64,000 nt of DNA from Hyaloscypha bicolor E (lineage: Eukaryota > Ascomycota > Leotiomycetes > Helotiales > Hyaloscyphaceae). Made by a program: the position numbers and the translations under genes. The DNA lies in assembly GCF_002865645.1 (NCBI RefSeq), contig NW_020194655.1, forward strand, positions 372,001-436,000, given 5' to 3'. Position 1 is the stretch's first letter. The number at the start of each line of letters is the position of its first letter. The notes below the pieces were generated by a model. That model did no database searches. It was given only the letters and a program-made list of their open reading frames with translations, and had not been told where the DNA came from. Positions 49,343 to 61,900 of the stretch are shown piece after piece.

Positions 49343-50580
49343 ACTAGAAACTTTCTAAAAAACGCGAAAAATAATACCTCTCTCTAATTATATACAAATT
49401 CTCTAATCCGGCCTAGTATCAGATTTCCTAAATACTTTATATATCTATATTACGTCTAAGGTTTTAGTTATATACTAAAGGCTATAACCTTTTCTATATA
49501 ACTTCTCTTCCTATAATATTTTCCTATTTCATATATTTATTTCCTGCTTTATTTATACTTAATCTATTTCTCTATATCTAATTATATAGTATTCGTATTA
49601 ATTAGGTACTTAAGGGCATTTATTAGCCTCGATTTCATTATAGAATCGGCAGGATTTAATTCTCTCTTAATTTATTTAACTTCTATAATCTCTTATTATT
49701 TATATATCTAGTAAAGATATATTATATTAATTATTAGATACTTTTCTCGAGTAATTCTCAATTTAATAAGGCATTTATATAACGATTTCGAATCCGTATA
49801 GACTACTAGTAATAGTTCTATTTCTAGTATTCTATTAATTAAAGATTTAATTAAAGTACCTATATTAAAGCCATAAGCCATATTATAGAGTTCTAAAGCT
49901 AAAACGCTTCTGGTAACTCTCTTATATTTAGTAGAGAACTAGTAAATAATATTAGTATATCTAGTTCCGTTTACTAGAACTAGAATATATCCGATTTAGA
50001 AAAAGAGATTTCTATTATTTATAATAAAGCATTTATAAAAGCAATTAAATATAAGAACTTCTTTACTAGCTTTATAAATTTCAGTTCTCTAGTAATATTC
50101 TCAATTTACTATTAAATATACTTATTAAGTGCCTTTATATTAGTTTCTAAGAATTTAATAGCTTGAGTTATAATTAATAGATTATATAAAGCTTCTAGTT
50201 AATAGACTAATATAATATATACTTCTCTAATATATTAGGTAGTATATTAGTTCTTAATAAAAAGATCTTAATAAATAGTACTTCTATTACTTATAATAGT
50301 AATATTCTTTATAGAAATAATTCAGAGGTTTTTATATTAGTATTCCTATATAAAAGTATTTCTAGTAATATTTATATAAATAATACCTCTATTAAACTTG
50401 AAATTATAATTAGAAATAAGGCATTTATACTTTTTAGTTAAGAACTTAGCCTTATAAAGCTTTAGTTATTCTACTTTTATAAAATTATTAGTTTTAATAA
50501 ATAAGGTATTATTAATTTAAAGGCTAATAATTCCGAAGAATTACTTACTATAGAAAAGGCAAGAGTTATAAATTAACTAT

Positions 50581-50883
50581 TGTGGTATGGCAGGCCGTAC
50601 TCGTCGAAAATCGTATTGTTTTGGCGGTTTTGAGGTTTAGGTCACATGGCAAAGGCCGCGGCCTTTTGCACGTGACTTGCGGAAATCACATAAGAAAGCT
50701 GGTTTTTCTGTAGACTTAGAGAACAATCCTTTATGAGTATTTAATTAATTTGAGCTTTTGCACACTGCACACTGTTTATGCTTTACTGTTTACGCTTTTG
50801 ATTTATTGTTTTGCTATCAAGTCACGTTTTGCGCTCTGGTATACTTTATATGGGTTTTTGTCTTGTCGCAGCTTCCCTCCCAC
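50581..50883. mobile_element. Undecayed 303 bp insertion, solo-LTR-like
   Basis: This block has ordinary base composition inside the decayed retrotransposon. It starts TGTGGTATGG and ends CCCTCCCAC, with TGTGG and CCCAC forming short inverted ends, and is flanked by ACTAT on both sides (50576-50580, 50884-50888), a 5 bp target duplication. These features fit a solo LTR or a small non-autonomous element that arrived after the host copy was mutated. No gene. Confidence 0.7.
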
Positions 50884-53800
50884 ACTATTCTATAGAAAGC
50901 TTATTAATATAATAGAAATAATAAGTTTTAAACTAGTAATTCCTAGCCTCTAATATATTATATAATAGTTTTATAATTTTTAGAACCAAATTATTATTTA
51001 GATTTAGTTTTCTAGTAAGCTTATAAAGTAAGTTAATATAAAAATTATAATTAAATAAGATTATTAATTAGATATAAGCTTATAAGATATTATATAAATA
51101 TAGCTCTATAATATCTATTATTATAATAGTAATACTAAGAATAATTCTCTGGCTAATATATTAAATAATAAGTAATTATATTAATATTATATATTTCTTA
51201 TTATTATTATAAGTTTAAATAACTAGTCTCGACTTCTTAATCTTATTAATAAACCGAGATTTAAAGATATATATCTCTTTTAATATTTAAGATCTAGAAA
51301 TAACCTTAAATATTTTTTTTTTCTAAAAGGCTAGTAATTTCAACTTAATAAGAGTTCTTATATAAGTTATTATCCTATAGAAATATTATAATATCCGGGT
51401 TCTTATAAAGGCATTCTCTATTATACTTTAGTAAAATAGCGGGAATAATAAGAGAAATTATATTTATATTATTTTTAGTCTTACTATAAAGTTTAGAAAC
51501 AGGTTTAGGTTTAGGGCCATTAGTAATAACTTTAATATTTCCTATATAAAAGAGCTTTATAAAAGTTAAGTAAAAGGTAATATTACTATATAATAGAGCT
51601 AGTATATAGTTCTCCCTATTAATAGCTACTAGTTTATATAGCCTATTCTAATTACTAGATTAACTAGTATTTTCTTTATATTATATAAGAATATTCGAAT
51701 TTAAGAGAAGTTTATAGATATTAGTAATACTAGAACTATTTCAGGTATTTAGGGTATTTATAATCTGGTATCTAGCTTAAAGCTTCTGAATTTCTATTAT
51801 TACTTTCTTAAGTACTACTAATTACTATAATATAATTAGTAATAGAGTATTATATTTAGTTATTCAAGGTAAAATACTATAAATTAAGAGAATTAGAATA
51901 ATACTATTAGGTCTAGCAGAATTATTAATAGCCTTAAAAGCTATTTAAAATATAGTATTCTTATTAATTCTATTAATTTCGGCTATAATAATAAGGTAAA
52001 TATATTAAATCAGGCTATAATAGTATTTTATAATTCTAACAGAATTATAAGCTTTTATAAAAATGATTTTAACCTTAGTTCCTATAGTATTTATAAGCTA
52101 AGTAAACTTCTTATTAATAAACTACTTTCTAGTATTTACTATAATCTAATTAGAAAGGCCTAAATAGATATTAATCTAATATTACTTTAGAATATCCTAA
52201 GTATATAATATACTAATATTTTAAAGCTACTAGCTAGCTTAATATTAAGTGCCTTTATTAATAATATAAAATATAGGCTTACCGGAAATATAGAAAATAT
52301 TAATAATAATAGAATAATTAAAGCTAATATTATTTCTTAGATTAAACTTGAATTATTCTAGTAATTATCCGAATTTCTAGTATTATTTATAGTATTTTAT
52401 ATTAATATTATAGCTTGCTTATTCTAGTATATTTCAGAGTTTACTAATAAATAAATAACTGAAATAATAATATAAATATTATAATTTAATCTCTATAAAA
52501 AAAATAGGAATTATAAGTAAAGAATTCGGAAATAAAGCTTTATAGAATAGTATTCTAAAGCAAGAAAAAGTATTCAAAATATTATATTATAAGTATAAAG
52601 TATCTAGTAAAAGTAATAAGATAATTAGTAAGATTATTAAAATAGATCTCTAGCTTATTTATATTAGCTAAGCTAAATAGAAATAAAGTTTTTATAAATA
52701 TAATATAGAATTATACTTGTCTAATTAGTATTCTTATTATTATAAATCTAATAGAGAATATAGATCTAATACTAAACTAGATATTAATTTAATTCTTAGT
52801 AATTTTATTAAGTTTAATACTATTATTAGTTTACTATAAAGCTTGGAATTAGTTAGAACTAGTAATTAAGAATCTAGAGGCTCCGGTATTAATTATAATT
52901 CTATAAAAGTAATAAGTATTATATCTTAATATATTATTAATTATAAATATCTAAATATTTTCTATTTATTTAGTAGGCTCTAAGATATAATTTTTATTTA
53001 TTATCTAGTATATAAAAGAAAGAGAAATAAGGTTATTTATAAAAGTATTAGTTATAGGAATAATAGAAATAGGATTTATAGAAATAACTGGAAAGCTCTT
53101 AATAAAAATAAAATAGAAATTAGAATAATATTTCTACTAGTAAGGCTTTAAAAGCATTACTTACTAGTTTATTCTTATTATTCTTATTATTTTCTTCTTT
53201 TTTAAATTTAGTAACATACTATATATAAATACTATTAAAGTATTTATTAAAGTTATAGGTATTTCGAGATCTAAATTAATAAATATTTCTATTCTTAAAT
53301 CAAGCCTTTTTAGCTTCTTATTTCTCTAGTATATACTTCTATAAGTAGTATTCGGGTCTCTTATATATAAAATACAACTTCGGAATATAATTATTATAAT
53401 TACGGGACTTAAAATAGTTATTATAGGTTCCGAAGTTATAGCTAGATTTATATTAATAATTTCCGGATAAATAATAGCTTAAAAAGTTTTGAAAATAATA
53501 TTATTAATTAGTAAAATAGGTTTTAGTATTAATTTATTACTTTTTTTTATAGGTAATAATAGATAATTAGAGCTTATTAATAAGCTAGCCGAGTTTATTA
53601 GGAGAGTCCGAAACTATATATTAGTATACTAGTAAGTCTTAATAAGAAATAATAATCTTATTATATAGGAATTCGGTATTTCTTAAAATAGAAATAAGGC
53701 TATATTATAATTTATATAAGTTATTAATTAGTATTTAGACAAGCTCGAATATTATCTTTTTAGGTCTTTTATTATTATAGTTACTAAGGTAATAGTATTT

Positions 53801-55341
53801 TATTTATTTAAATTTTAATAATAGTAACTAGGGCTTTTAAAAAAAACTATAAATATTTATATAGGCTTCTTTATATATTTATTAAGAGAGCTAGTTATTA
53901 TAGAAGTAGTCTTATACTAGTTCCTTTAATATAATAGGAAAAGCTCTTACTAATACTTTTTCTAAAAACTTAATATATTAATAAATATTAAGAAAAATAG
54001 TAAGTTTATAATTAAAACTACTATTAGTTCTATTATATTTCTATATCTCAAAATATATCTTTACTACTTCCCTAATAAGCTTTCTAGTAGTAGTAATAGG
54101 AATTAACTAAGGGTCTTTTAGGTATAGTAGATCTAGTAATAGTAATAAAAGTAAAAGTAGTAAATAATCTTAATTTAAAGAAAGTAGATAGATGCCTTGG
54201 TTTAACTAGCTAGTTAACCGAGAATGCTTGGTTCTCTTCTGTCTAGTTCTCTCTAGAATAAGATAAACTAATATAATAGGTTTCTTTAGAAGATCTGTTT
54301 TAATTAGACTATCTTTAATAATATTAGCTTTATATTAAATATATATTATTTCCTTCCAAATAATATCTAGTAGGAACTATACTATAATAAGGTATATATA
54401 GTTCTATTTAATATAAATACTACTATATTAAAGGTATTTTCGAAGAATTTATAGTTTAGTATAGCTATATTAATTAAAGGTTATATTACTAAAGTTCTTA
54501 AAGTTATTCTTAAATAGATCCTATAGGTTCTTATTAGAAGTTCTATATAAGGTATACTAATATAGCTTAGTATTTAGATATTCCCGAAAATCTGCGTTTA
54601 TAGTATTATTAGTATTAATCCTATTCTCCTATTTCTTAATTAGCTTCTTTCCCTTTTCATTATTTATACTAAACCAAATTCAGTCTCTTCCTAGTATATA
54701 TGTATGGTTTATAGTAAGAGGTATTCGAAAGTAAGGTAGTTCGTAGTAGGTTTGTAGAAAGAGTTTAGATACCTGGTATAGATACCAGATACCCAGTTCA
54801 GATGCCTGGTTATTGAAATATCAGATACCTGGTTCAGATACCAGATACCCAGATGCCTGATAGTATATTAAAGTAAATATTTCGCCCTTAAATATTTCGT
54901 CTATAATAAGAAATTTAGGAAGTGAAATATTACGATTCCGGGAGGATCTAAAGCTTAAAGAACTCAATTTAATAATAAAATCGAAGTAGTAGTTAAAGAG
55001 CTTTAAGGATATATATAGGATATATATTCCGGAAAGAGAGTTCTATAAATACGGGTATTATATAAGTAAAAAGAATAATTTCCAAGAAGATAGTCTTAGG
55101 GCTAAAAGAAGTTAGTTTTAAAGAATAATAGAAGTTAAATAGATAGATAATAGTCAAATGGCTAACTGCTTATTAATTAGTAAGAGCTAGTATCTTTTTC
55201 TTAAGCTACCGAATACTTTTCCGGAATTAATAATAGTTCCTCTCTTTAACTAGAAATAAACTACTTATCTTAGGCTACTAAATACTTTTCTAACTAGCTA
55301 GGTTTTCCTCTAATTTATAAGTATTAACTAATTAGTATTAG

Positions 55342-55619
55342 TTTACTAATAATATATAGTACTATTATATAGGCGTGAAAATACTAGTTATATTAGTTAG
55401 TAAAGTTATTATTATTCAGAAATAGGGATTATAGTATTATAGTATTAATATATAATCCCTAAATCTGCTAAGCCTAAAGGAGTCTAGTCTACTAGTCGAG
55501 TTACTAATAGGATACAAGGTTATATAACCATGTCTCATATCCCATATTCTATTACCTATATCCCGTATCCCGTATTCCGTAACTATATATATAACTCCCA
55601 AAGAAATAGCTATACTAAT
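55342..55619 (-). repeat. Long terminal repeat, 5' copy (right)
   Basis: Partner of 49065-49342. This copy keeps more G and C (for example GGCGTGAAAAT where the left copy has AATATAGAAAT), so it appears less heavily mutated. Confidence 0.75.
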
Positions 55620-56558
55620 TATAAATAATAACTTAAAAACTTTATATATATATAATATAAATTATTAAAATTATTATAAAATAAACTTTTTCTTATTTTG
55701 TAATTATTTTTTAATTTTTTAATTTTACTTTTTTTTATTAATTTTTTTTTAAAAAGCTATTTAATATATTACTTTAATTTTCTCTTTATTTATCTAGTTT
55801 ATTTTAATTTAATTTACTTGCTTTTACTACTTTATTCTCTTATAATAAATATAAAATATATATAAATTATTATTTAATATAATTTAAATAATATTTGTTT
55901 TTATTAAATACTTATATAATGCTTTATATATTATATTTTATTAAAATAATAATATTTCCTTAATTAAAGAAAATAATTTTTTATTACTTTTTTAGCTATT
56001 AATTTTCTTTTAAATAAAGTAATCTCGTATTATTAAACTTTTTAAATATTTATATATCTTAGCTTTTTTTTATTCTATTTAATAAAAGTTATAAATTTAT
56101 AATATATTTATTTTATATTATAATAATATATTAGAGCTTTTTTTCTTTATATTCTATTTAATATATAAGCTTTATTAACTTAGTTATTTTCTTAATTATA
56201 ATTCTTTTAATAGCTTTATTATTTTGTTTTTATTAAATTGGCTTATTTGCTTCTATATTATAAGAAAAAAAGTTTTATTTATTATAGCAAATTTATATAT
56301 TAATAATAATATTTGTAATAACTAATTTCGCAAGCTTTATTAATATTTTGTAATATATTTTCTTATTATATAATTAATTAATATTAGTAAAGTATATTAG
56401 AAAAAGTAGTTCTTTAAGTATTTAATAAAAATAAACAAATTTTAATATTATATGCGTTTATAACTAGGTAGGCCTATCTTCCAGCAACTCCCAATGGACT
56501 TTTGGCAGAACAACAACAAAATTCGGGTAACTTTATTCATAAATCCTTCTTTCATACA
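55620..56558. other. Extremely AT-rich stretch
   Basis: No gene. It has the same composition as 48,181-49,064 on the other side of the retrotransposon; the two were probably continuous before that insertion. Ordinary composition returns at about 56,465, in the 3' flank of the dioxygenase gene. Confidence 0.6.
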
Positions 56559-57370
56559 CTAACCTTCCAACGCTGGCAACAAACCAAAAGCCTTTTTATA
56601 CCATCGCACCGCTTCTCCTCCTTTCCCCGCGTCCTCCAATCCTTCCGCAATACTCAACGCTTTCCTGCCCTTCACCTCGTCATCCTGTCTACCATACAAA
56701 GTCTCAAAATCGAAGTCCTTGTCTCGGACATACATGACATCCGTCCTCAGCAAGTACTTAATCCCTTCGCTCAGCTCCTCACCATCATGCCAAACATCAC
56801 CTCGGAAGAGTGCTGCTTGTCCGAGTTGAGGCTGGACTTTGTAGATCACTTCTTTGCTGGGCGAAAGGAAGCGTGTGGCGCCTCCGTGGGACTCGGGAAC
56901 AGTCTTCAGGTAGATATTAATCGTCATGAAACTTTGGTCATTCACCGACTCAAGTCTTCTGCCATCGGTGTGCGGCGAGAATTTACCCCCTTCCTTCGTT
57001 TAGCTTGCTTCGACTACCTCGAGGGAAGAGAAGGAGGTATGTGCTTACCTTGCACGTACCGACATAATCTGAATGTCTCATTCAATCCCCTCACGTTCCA
57101 TATCTCGCCATCTTCATCAACAGCTTTTTTTCCTTGAAAGAAAGGTGAGATGCGCGACCAGAGTAGCGATGCAAGTGCAAGGTCCGAGAATACTTCTCGG
57201 TCGCGGACGGTGGCGGGTGTTACGTTTGAGGGCACAAGATTTGTGTACGAAGCGATTATCTTGGTACATTCTTCGGGTGTTAGGAGTCTCGAAACGAGGA
57301 AGATTGAACGCGGTGGGGAGATTGACAGGAGTGGAAAGGTTGAGAGGGCTGGAGATAGTTGGGTTGACAT
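56559..57370 (-). CDS. 2-oxoglutarate/Fe(II) dioxygenase, prolyl-4-hydroxylase-like, 2 exons
   Basis: Predicted non-heme iron dioxygenase using 2-oxoglutarate and O2; substrate unknown. Exons, minus strand: 57370-57049 and 56989-56559; 753 nt, 250 aa. The double-stranded beta-helix has the iron ligands His114 and Asp116 (SPHTDG) and His175 (VWHDGE), followed by the 2-oxoglutarate-binding segment GIKYLLRTDVMY (Lys185 or Arg189). The N-terminal half contains LLTPEEC, usual for this family, and RLCRYVQ. The size is that of small fungal P4H-like proteins without extra domains. No signal peptide is evident. The gene lies beyond a 9 kb transposon block from the statin genes and has no known role in statin synthesis, so I regard it as a neighbour. 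Confidence 0.85.
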
Positions 57371-58750
57371 TTTCGGTTATCGGTGTGATTTAAAGTGGAA
57401 TCGAGTTATGGGTTGCTCGTTCTGGAAGGGCGATTTGGAAGAGCAGAAATTGAACTGGGGCTAAGAGGAGATAAAATCATCGTCATTACCCAGGGTGGCT
57501 GAACTCAGCCCCCACAGAATGCTTGCCGGCATGAGTCACAGCAACACCAGAAATGTTAGCTGGTTCAAAGCCTCATTATACATTGAATATTTCTCTTCAA
57601 TGACATTCTTCAATTTGACCCAATGATCCTGAAAAGGTGATGCGGAGGAAAGACCTGGATGTTATTGTTTCAGTTCGAATGCTTAATTTCTGCACACGGC
57701 ACTTTACAGGTTTGAACAACTACCAAATACTTCTGTCAACTTAATAAGAATTCCAAAATTTATTCGCCCACAGCACCTTTGAAGGCACCAATCTATTAAG
57801 ACTTGCTAGCATTGGTCCGAGAGGTAGACTTATTTACACCTCTACGGTCGACAGCCACCACCTGATGCCCCCTTCGCTAAGGGTCAAAGTTCATTTCTTG
57901 TTTCCCAACCAGGGTCCAAGACATGCCCTCTACTCCCTCCACCTCGGCCTTTTCTACCCGGAATCCCACCTCTGACGGATTAGCTCGGGTCTCGATTGAC
58001 TGCCCTTTAAGGGTTGAGCGTTAATGTGCGAGTTGCTGCCAAGATTTCGTACCAAGACGCAAAGCAGGATTGTAGTAGAATCTCTAGGAGAAAACTTTCC
58101 TTACGTTAGAGGATATGTGACTTTAGGGATATTATACTTTCGCCAACTGCATTTTCCATCGAACGTGCACGTGCTGACTGAGCTGCGCCTGGGCTAATCG
58201 CCAGCCAAGATTCGTATCTTTGTCTTGAACCATGAACAAGTCATATAAGCTCTCTTGAAGTATGCTAAGGTGTTATACTTTAGACGCAATTACTTCGAGG
58301 TCTAATGCTTCAAACCAGTCTACTCGTAATTGTGGTGCTCCGAATCTAAAACTAGTTTGAGGTTTGCCCGTCTGTGCTTTCCCTATCGGAGAGTGGGTAT
58401 TCGCTGCCCAGGAAAAAATTACTTATTGGTGAATTGTCACTCATAATCGGATGAAATATTCGGCGAAAATATAGGGTTTTAGTAGACAAGACCACTCTTG
58501 AAGCTTTTCGTAGAATGTTGCACTTTAGGGACAGACAGGAGTGGCTAATACGCAGCCATAGTTGCCGGGTCAACCCCCCCCCCTTTTTTTCTTGACCTGG
58601 ATAAAACACAATTTCGGAAGCGAGGTGTTCAATTGATTCAGAAGCTAGGTCTCAAAATAGAGCACTGATGAGGGTTTTCAGTGGCGGTGACGCAGGCATG
58701 GAAAGAGGGGAAAATCGATATAATCTTACATTGGCGCGGCTGCGGTCGTT
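57371..58750. other. Intergenic stretch
   Basis: It lies between two minus-strand genes, so it is upstream of the dioxygenase and downstream of the amidohydrolase. No gene is supported; the open frame at 58352-58609 (minus) has no recognisable domain and crosses a poly-C tract near 58,577. No strong repeats are seen. Confidence 0.45.
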
Positions 58751-60118
58751 TTATAGTTTATGTTGTAACTTGTCGTCAAAGAAAGCAAGAGCAGCAACGC
58801 AGAGAGCATGAATACCCGTTTGCATCGTAGGTTGTATCACCGGCGCAAATCTCGCCGTATGATTCGCGGGAATATCATCAATTCTCCCCTCCTTCAGCCT
58901 CTGATCCCACAGCCCCTCCTCTATTCCTCCCCAATGCCAGGATGCACACGGCCGGCCCTGCGATGTTGCGAGGACCGAAAAGTCCTCCGAAATGGTAGTA
59001 GTCGGTATATTTGCATCAAAGTCGTTTTCAAAATACTCACTAAAGCTCTTCACTAGCGTTCTCATCATCGACTCGTCATTCACTGTGTTTGGTAGGTGCC
59101 GAGTCATTTTGAATATGGGTGCGACCGTGGAACCGCTGGCTTCGCATTCAGCCTTGATAATCCGCCGTATTGAGGCCAGAAGCTTCTCGCGCGTTTCCGG
59201 TCGCACGCTGCGTGTGTCGACGCCAATTTCTGCCGAGTCTGCGATGATGTTCTCTGTCTGACCGGCTTGCAAGCTCCCGACTGTCAGAACGGAAGTATCG
59301 CTTGGGTTGATCTCTCTACTGATGAGGGTCTGAAGGCGTACTACAACGTGAGCCGCCATGACAGCAGGGTCAATCGTCCGATGTGGCTGTATATCCCAGG
59401 TCAGCTCTTGGATGCAATAGATCCTGATACTGTGTAGTATTTATCCACCCACCTGCGACCCGTGACCACCAACCCTGAACAGTGTAATTTTCATACTATC
59501 CGCCCCCGCCATGATCGTTCCCATCTTCGACCCCACACTCCCTGCCCGCGTGGCCATCACATGCTGACCGAGTACATAGTCGGGCACGGGGATCTTGTGC
59601 TTGTCATACAGGCCATCATCTACCATCGCCTTCGCGCCGGTGCCAGGCTCCTCTGCAGGCTGGAACAGCACAATTAACGTACCGCTCCACATTTGCTTCA
59701 GCTTGAGAAGCGTTTCAGCTGCCGCGAGGAGACACGTCATGTGCATGTCATGGCCGCACGCATGCATCACTGGCCGCATGACGCCTTCGGCGTCGAGCAT
59801 GGTAACTTTGCTGGAGTAGGGAAGGCCGGTTGCTTCCAAGATTGGAAGAGCGTCCATGTCGGCGCATAGGAGGATGGTCTTCCCTGGGCCATTCTTCAGC
59901 ACGCCGACGACTCCATGGCCGCCAATGTTGGTGGTGATGTTGAAAGCTTGGAGACTCGATAGTTGGACTGCAATCATTTTTGCAGTGTTAGCCTCAAGAT
60001 TCGAGAGCTCGGGGTGCTCATGGAAGTGCTTGTATAGCGTCATGTATTTCTCCATGTCTATGGGTGCGGCGAGAAACAGGTTGGCCATAGAGCTTATGAC
60101 TCGACAATTTAAATCCAT
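58751..60118 (-). CDS. M20-family amidohydrolase (IAA-amino acid hydrolase/aminoacylase type), 2 exons
   Basis: Predicted metal-dependent hydrolase of N-acyl amino acids or related amides, subfamily M20D; substrate not determinable. Exons, minus strand: 60118-59453 and 59386-58751; 1,302 nt, 433 aa, the usual family length. Motifs: CADMDALPI near 85-93, HACGHDMH (His119, Cys121, His123), QPAEEPGTGAK (Glu156, Glu157), GQHV (His186), GGHGSQ-PHRTIDPAVMAAHVV spanning the splice junction, and SEDFSVLA for the C-terminal metal ligand region. The start is the first ATG; the open frame upstream begins with TTG. A second ATG, 10 codons on, is possible. No signal peptide is obvious. It is not known as a member of statin clusters. 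Confidence 0.88.
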
Positions 60119-60300
60119 GATCAAAAGTCGTAATGGCGATGTTTGTCTAGCGAAAGGATTTATTAGAACAAGGCAATTTTGAGGCTTTCTAAAGGGCGAA
60201 ATCTATACTTACGACTTAAGGACCTAGGTTGTTCTGCATAAGGTAGATTGCAGTAAGATGCAACTTTGCACGCCAAGTCTCCGCTCAGTGTGTCAAAGGA

Positions 60301-60342
60301 TTATTCAAGTTATTCATGAATATTCATGAATAACTTGAATAA
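60301..60342. repeat. 42 bp perfect palindrome
   Basis: The arms TTATTCAAGTTATTCATGAA and its complement meet without a loop. It lies 183 bp upstream of the amidohydrolase ATG. Several ATTCATGAATAACCATG-type repeats follow at 60,392-60,440. Confidence 0.7.
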
Positions 60343-60714
60343 AATATGAGTAACGAGTAGCTTAAATAAGTTAAGTAAAATAGAATAATTATTCATGAAT
60401 AACCATGAATAACCATGCATAACCATGAATAACCACATATAAGTCACGTAGTTACAATAAATTAATATATATTTAAATTTTTAAAAAAGAACTAAGATAC
60501 CTATTAAGCAGCCTTATATAAGCTAAGCTAGTACTTATATAAGGGCACTTAAATACTAATTTTCTATAATAATAAATTAGAAGTATTACTAAGGTTCGAT
60601 TCGCTTACCAAGCGCCATTACTACCTGATTGAGTAGCGAGGTAGCGCTAGGTGCGTGCCCTCCCGGAGCCTTACCTGACTAGGCTAGCTCTATCACGTGC
60701 ATAGATCACGTACG

Positions 60715-60757
60715 TTATTCAGGTTATTCATAAATATTCATAAATAACTTGAATAAT
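60715..60757. repeat. Diverged second copy of the palindrome
   Basis: The same 42 bp design with G/A and C/T changes (for example TTCATAAATATTCATAAA in place of TTCATGAATATTCATGAA). The two copies could be the ends of an element of about 456 bp. Confidence 0.6.
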
Positions 60758-61900
60758 ATATGAATAAAATAAGAGTAACGGGTTTATACTTGACTAAAAT
60801 AAGAGTAATGGCTATTATTCTATTTTCCTCTATTTATTTGACACACTGTCTCAGCTTGACGCCTGTACTAGTAACGCTATTACTAAGGCATGCCCCGTTA
60901 TTAGCAAACCGGGAAAGTATAAAACGACAGCCCGCCGGGTTTCAATTAGGGGTATTGATTGAGAGCCGGGGTATTAATAACAAGTCGGCAATTAATTACT
61001 TAAGCTCCTTAAAGCCCTTAAGTTAGATTTTTTAATACAAGTATTGTCACGGGTACGGCATTCAGGGCTTGGAAAGCAAGGTAGAAGGTCCCTTATAAAG
61101 ACGATTCAAAGCTAAGGAAGGGAAAACTAGAATACAGGAGGCTGCGAGGGAGTATATACACCCCATAGTACGCTAGTCCCGAAGGGGCTTAGCCTTCTAA
61201 ATATCTCTAGTGCATTCCAAGCATACTTCCCTAGCAAGGCGGCCGTATTACGTGCGCCTAGGAGGCATCTGGCATCTGGAGAGGCATCTTAGATGCCGGG
61301 CATCTGGGAATCATAATATTACTTCCTCCTTCGTAATAAGCTCGTCCCGGAGCTTCGTAAAAGCCGTTGATCTATCTAATTTCGTACTATGCTCTTTCCC
61401 AAAGTGAAACTAGTATCTCGGATATAGACGTCACGTATGAAAGGCTGGCGCCTTTGCCATATAACCTAGGAGGGTTTATTATTATTTCCGTATAGTTCTG
61501 GACAAGTATTATTTTTTATATAGTCTAGCCAGTATTACAGGTTTTATAGAGGTCCTGGTATGTTAATATTATTATTATGAAAGCTCTATAAAACCGGGGG
61601 GCTATTGCTTAATACTGAAGCTAGATACTATACTAGATCTTTATTTTAACTAACCTACTGAATTCTATACTTTAATCTATTTCTTACTAGCTTGACTATA
61701 ATAACCCGTTTAATACCATACTCTTATTTGCTATCCTCTAGTATTAATAGGGGCGGTTCCGGATTTGCTTGACCTGGCAGAGAATTCTGGGGGTCTTTTT
61801 ATAGCTTCTCTATATAGAAAACTGGGTATATCTTTATGGTTTCTGGCAGTTTCAGGAGAAATAAATAGCTATATTATTCTAGAATCTTAAATAGGCCCTC
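60758..61900. other. Intergenic stretch with repeat fragments
   Basis: No gene. Near 60,945-60,965 the sequence CAATTAGGGGTATTGAT resembles a mutated core of the TIR element at 877-1621. Near 61,265-61,310 there is a repeated GGCATCTGG motif. From about 61,450 the composition becomes AT-rich. Confidence 0.45.

Larger units (their letters stand above)
49065..55619 (-). mobile_element. RIP-decayed Ty1/copia LTR retrotransposon
   Basis: Two direct repeats of about 278 bp (49065-49342 and 55342-55619) frame 6.55 kb. Coding remains are on the minus strand, riddled with stops. Reverse-transcriptase blocks are still readable near 51,300-50,930: RFINKIK followed by KSRLVI (start of the fungal copia RT), IIELYLYNIL, and LVLKIIKLLYNILEARN, equivalent to the usual VLRVxKPLYGVPEAGN. 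After a 303 bp insertion the frame resumes near 50,570 with YNSCLFYSK and FGIISLQINNTLF. So the 5' LTR is the right-hand one and gag/integrase should lie between about 55.3 and 51.5 kb. A repeat of CAGATACCTGGT-like units lies near 54,765-54,870. The element is dead. Confidence 0.8.

Noticed and set aside
49414..49423. TAGTATCAGA as a RIP-altered copia primer-binding site next to the left LTR
   Set aside because: The reverse-transcriptase remnants are on the minus strand, so the primer site should lie beside the right LTR; this match is probably chance.
50750..50953. 67-codon open frame
   Set aside because: It crosses the border of the 303 bp insertion into the copia debris, so it is a chance fusion.
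56559..60118. The dioxygenase and amidohydrolase genes as extra statin-tailoring enzymes
   Set aside because: No known statin cluster uses such enzymes, and they lie beyond a 9 kb transposon block; co-expression data would be needed to include them.
60593..60610. GGTTCGATTC resembling the B box of a tRNA gene
   Set aside because: No matching A box, acceptor stem or cloverleaf can be drawn around it.
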